In this document: piece after piece, positions 61,776-64,000 of the stretch
How the letters are laid out: each line of letters starts with the position of its first letter
How positions within the stretch are numbered: the first letter of the stretch is position 1
Assembly: GCA_016709025.1 (NCBI GenBank)
Contig: JADJEQ010000008.1
Span: forward strand, 186,001 to 250,000
DNA length: 64,000 nt
DNA from: Bacteroidales bacterium
Lineage (GTDB): Bacteria > Bacteroidota > Bacteroidia > Bacteroidales > Lentimicrobiaceae
Direction: 5' to 3'
The notes under the pieces: generated by a model
Databases searched by the model: none
What the model was told of the DNA's origin: nothing
Seen by the model: only the letters and a program-made list of their open reading frames with translations
Translations under genes and position numbers: made by a program

Positions 61776-64000
61776 ATGCTAAAACCCGGTTTCAGAACTT
61801 TCTTTCCATTGTTGATGTCTGTGGTTGTATTGCTGCTGCTGAGTGCCTGTAGCCCTACCAGGAAAATTGAGAAGCGGGGAGGCTATTTGCTTACGAAGCA
61901 TGTGGTAAAGACTGACCGGCCGGGTATTTCCGTTTATGATCTTACAAACTTTGCGCAACCCAAACCCAATAAGAAGTTCCTGGGTTTATTCCGCTACCGG
62001 GTCTGGATTTATGATATATTTTCCGGTGACAAGGATTCAAAGTTTAAAATGTGGATGCGCAACCGGATTGGTACTGCACCGGTTTTGATCGATACAAATA
62101 TGGTTGATAATTCCCTTGTACCTATGAGGGTATACCTGAACAACAAGGGCTACTTCGGGGCAATAGTAACCCGGAAGATTCATACCCGTGGTGCGGGCAA
62201 ATCTGTTGAATTTTATACGCATACACCAGAACCTTTTAGTTTCGGAGAGATCAGGTATTCCATCAACGACGACAGCATTACCTATTTTGTTAATAAGTTG
62301 AAAGCGGGCTCACTGATTAAAAGCGGAAAACAATACGATGCCTACCTGATGAGGGATGAACGTGAGCGCCTGACCCGTGAATTGAAAGATCTTGGCTATT
62401 ATGCTTTTCTGCGGGAGTATATTTTCTTTGAAGTGGACACCAATAAACAAACAAGGTTCGCCAATATCAACATCATTTTTAAGAACATCAGAAAAACCGA
62501 CCTGAATCCGGAGGATACGGTTACTGAAATGCCGCATTTAAGGTATTTCATCAATAAGGTCTTTGTTAATTCATCTCAAAGGATACAGACAGGCGATACA
62601 CTTGTTTCCATTGATACCCTGGATTATTACAGGAATCCTGATTCAACAGGTATCGGGAATCCTGATTTCAGTCTTGTTTTCAGGGATAGCCCGCGTATGC
62701 GCCCGGAAGCGCTGGCACGAAATATATTTATAAAGCCAGGCGAGCCGTATAGTCAACAAAATGTGAATCTTACATACAATCGTCTCCAGAATCTTGAATT
62801 GACCAGGTTTGTTTCGGTCAATGTAGGTCAGCCAAAGGAAATCAGAAGTATTACTTCCGGAGGAATTGCTCTGCTCGATTGCGATATTCGAATGGCCAGA
62901 TCGCCTGTTAATATGTATACCATCGAAGCTGAAGGTACGAATGCAGGCGGTTTTATAGGGCTCGGGGGAAGTCTGAACTACAGGAACCGTAATATTTTCA
63001 GGGGCTTTGAAACACTGAAGATGAAGCTTTACGGGGCATTTGAGATTCAGCCGGCTATTGGAGTAGGTGAAGATGCCAATAAAAAGTTGTTTAATTCGCA
63101 TGAAACCGGATTCCAGACCGGACTCGATTTTCCCAGGATTTTAAGCCCTTTCAAATTAGGACATGGCATTGAGAATTCCAGGGCTAAAACAAGTATCACC
63201 CTTGGGTTCAATTATCAGCAAAAAGTGGAATACCTGCGATATATATCTTCGCTTACTATGGGATATGAATGGAATTCATCACCGACAACCCGGCATACCT
63301 TTACACCGTTTGATATTAGCTCCATCAGTATAACCCGGGATAGTCTTTTTACTGAATACCTGTATAGCCTCAATGATCCGAAACTCCTGAATCAGTATAC
63401 CGACCATCTGATCATGGCAATGAAATATTCATTCGTTTTCAACAACCAGAACCTGATGGCTAGAAAGAACTTCTTCTACTTCAGGTTAAACCTCGAATCA
63501 GCCGGTAATCTGTTGAACATAACCAGGAACCTGACCAATGCCGAACCGAATGAGAATGGAGACTACACTTTGTTCGGAATTCAGTTTGCACAATATGTAA
63601 GAACCGATCTTGACTTCCGTTATTACCGTACATTGACAGAAAATCATAAGGTAGTTTACAGGGCTGCTTTTGGAATCGGAATTCCTTACGGCAATTCCAG
63701 CTCCCTTCCGTTTGAAAAGGGTTTCAATGCCGGAGGTGCCAACGGGTTGCGGGGGTGGGCTGTCAGATCGCTCGGTCCGGGCGGTTACATCAAGTCCGAT
63801 TCCATAACCTATGAGAACATTGGAGATATCTGGATTGAGGCAAACCTTGAATACCGGTTCCCCATCTATAGTTTTCTTAAAGGAGCGCTTTTTACAGATA
63901 TCGGTAATATCTGGCTCCTGAAACCAAATGATGACTTTCCGGACGGAGAATTCAGGTTTGACCGGTTAATGAAAACCATGGGTTTTGATGCAGGTATCGG
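61776..64000 (+). CDS. BamA/TamA-family outer-membrane protein, 3' end outside window
   Basis: At least 741 codons, cut by the window edge. The start has a lipoprotein signal (FPLLMSVVVLLLLSACSPTR). POTRA-like domains follow, with repeated F-x-x-G-x-x-Y units (GKQYDAYLMRDERERLTREL, IKPGEPYSQQNVNLTYNRLQ), then the Omp85 barrel with NAGGFIGLGGSLNYRNRNIF and NAGGANGLRGW in place of the usual GG-x-x-x-RG loop. It is an Omp85 paralogue for outer-membrane protein assembly or translocation. The lipoprotein anchor is common in Bacteroidetes versions. TAAATTTG at 61752-61759 is a possible -7 element. Confidence 0.85.
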   Translation, partial: MLKPGFRTFFPLLMSVVVLLLLSACSPTRKIEKRGGYLLTKHVVKTDRPGISVYDLTNFAQPKPNKKFLGLFRYRVWIYDIFSGDKDSKFKMWMRNRIGTAPVLIDTNMVDNSLVPMRVYLNNKGYFGAIVTRKIHTRGAGKSVEFYTHTPEPFSFGEIRYSINDDSITYFVNKLKAGSLIKSGKQYDAYLMRDERERLTRELKDLGYYAFLREYIFFEVDTNKQTRFANINIIFKNIRKTDLNPEDTVTEMPHLRYFINKVFVNSSQRIQTGDTLVSIDTLDYYRNPDSTGIGNPDFSLVFRDSPRMRPEALARNIFIKPGEPYSQQNVNLTYNRLQNLELTRFVSVNVGQPKEIRSITSGGIALLDCDIRMARSPVNMYTIEAEGTNAGGFIGLGGSLNYRNRNIFRGFETLKMKLYGAFEIQPAIGVGEDANKKLFNSHETGFQTGLDFPRILSPFKLGHGIENSRAKTSITLGFNYQQKVEYLRYISSLTMGYEWNSSPTTRHTFTPFDISSISITRDSLFTEYLYSLNDPKLLNQYTDHLIMAMKYSFVFNNQNLMARKNFFYFRLNLESAGNLLNITRNLTNAEPNENGDYTLFGIQFAQYVRTDLDFRYYRTLTENHKVVYRAAFGIGIPYGNSSSLPFEKGFNAGGANGLRGWAVRSLGPGGYIKSDSITYENIGDIWIEANLEYRFPIYSFLKGALFTDIGNIWLLKPNDDFPDGEFRFDRLMKTMGFDAGI

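Overview
The window comes from a member of the Bacteroidota, most likely a Bacteroidales/Marinilabiliales-like lineage (lineage is inference). Support: a PorV-type type IX secretion (T9SS) channel protein, a surface protein ending in a T9SS sorting domain, an UpxY/NusG-like antiterminator, LytS/LytTR-type signalling, Bacteroidetes-type -7 promoter elements (TAnnTTTG) and generally weak Shine-Dalgarno sequences. Housekeeping content is small: upp, ispF, tRNA-Val and a BamA/TamA-like protein.

Layout. (1) 1-13.4 kb, + strand: exopolysaccharide/glycan cluster. It holds aminotransferases, acetyltransferases, a PIG-L deacetylase, an ACP/KAS III/SDR mini-operon, a set resembling the UDP-diacetylbacillosamine route (dehydratase, aminotransferase, NeuD/PglD acetyltransferase, PglC-like transferase), a second PglC/WcaJ-like transferase, a WecA-like transferase, a FemAB-like protein and an exosortase. 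(2) 13.6-20.8 kb: LytS kinase and LytTR regulator, upp, an ABC permease, a polysaccharide deacetylase, an acylphosphatase-like protein and the UpxY-like antiterminator. (3) 20.8-48.4 kb, - strand: a 16-gene extracellular contractile injection system (eCIS). Transcription order is DUF4255 cap, unknown, sheath, two tube proteins, DUF5908, LysM, VgrG-like spike, PAAR tip, gp25, two large baseplate proteins, a 1622-aa protein with SprB-like modules, tape-measure protein, DUF4157 protein and AAA+ ATPase. A good promoter lies just upstream of the first gene. (4) 48.8-56.8 kb: M23 peptidase, membrane protein, porV, FemAB-like gene, ispF, a tRNA-like gene and a T9SS-exported propeller protein. (5) 57.2-59.05 kb: tandem array of GIY-YIG genes and tRNA 3' fragments, ending at an intact tRNA-Val. 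(6) 59.4-64 kb: membrane protein plus HExxH peptidase pair, and a BamA/TamA-like gene cut by the window edge.

How the parts fit. The first 13 kb would build and export or anchor a surface polysaccharide, with the exosortase/FemAB pair and UpxY as typical companions. The eCIS operon would build a phage-tail-like contractile particle. Its DUF4157 protein is the likeliest cargo, and the 1622-aa protein is a candidate target-binding or accessory part.

Caution on sequence quality. At least eight apparent single-base indels, mostly in short homopolymers, break the DegT remnant, wecA-like gene, LytTR regulator, upp, polysaccharide deacetylase and FemAB-like gene. None breaks the 27.6-kb eCIS operon. 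I list the broken genes as pseudogenes by sequence, but several (upp above all) may be intact in the organism. The G-rich stretch near 57.43-57.65 kb looks like corrupted sequence inside a tandem repeat.
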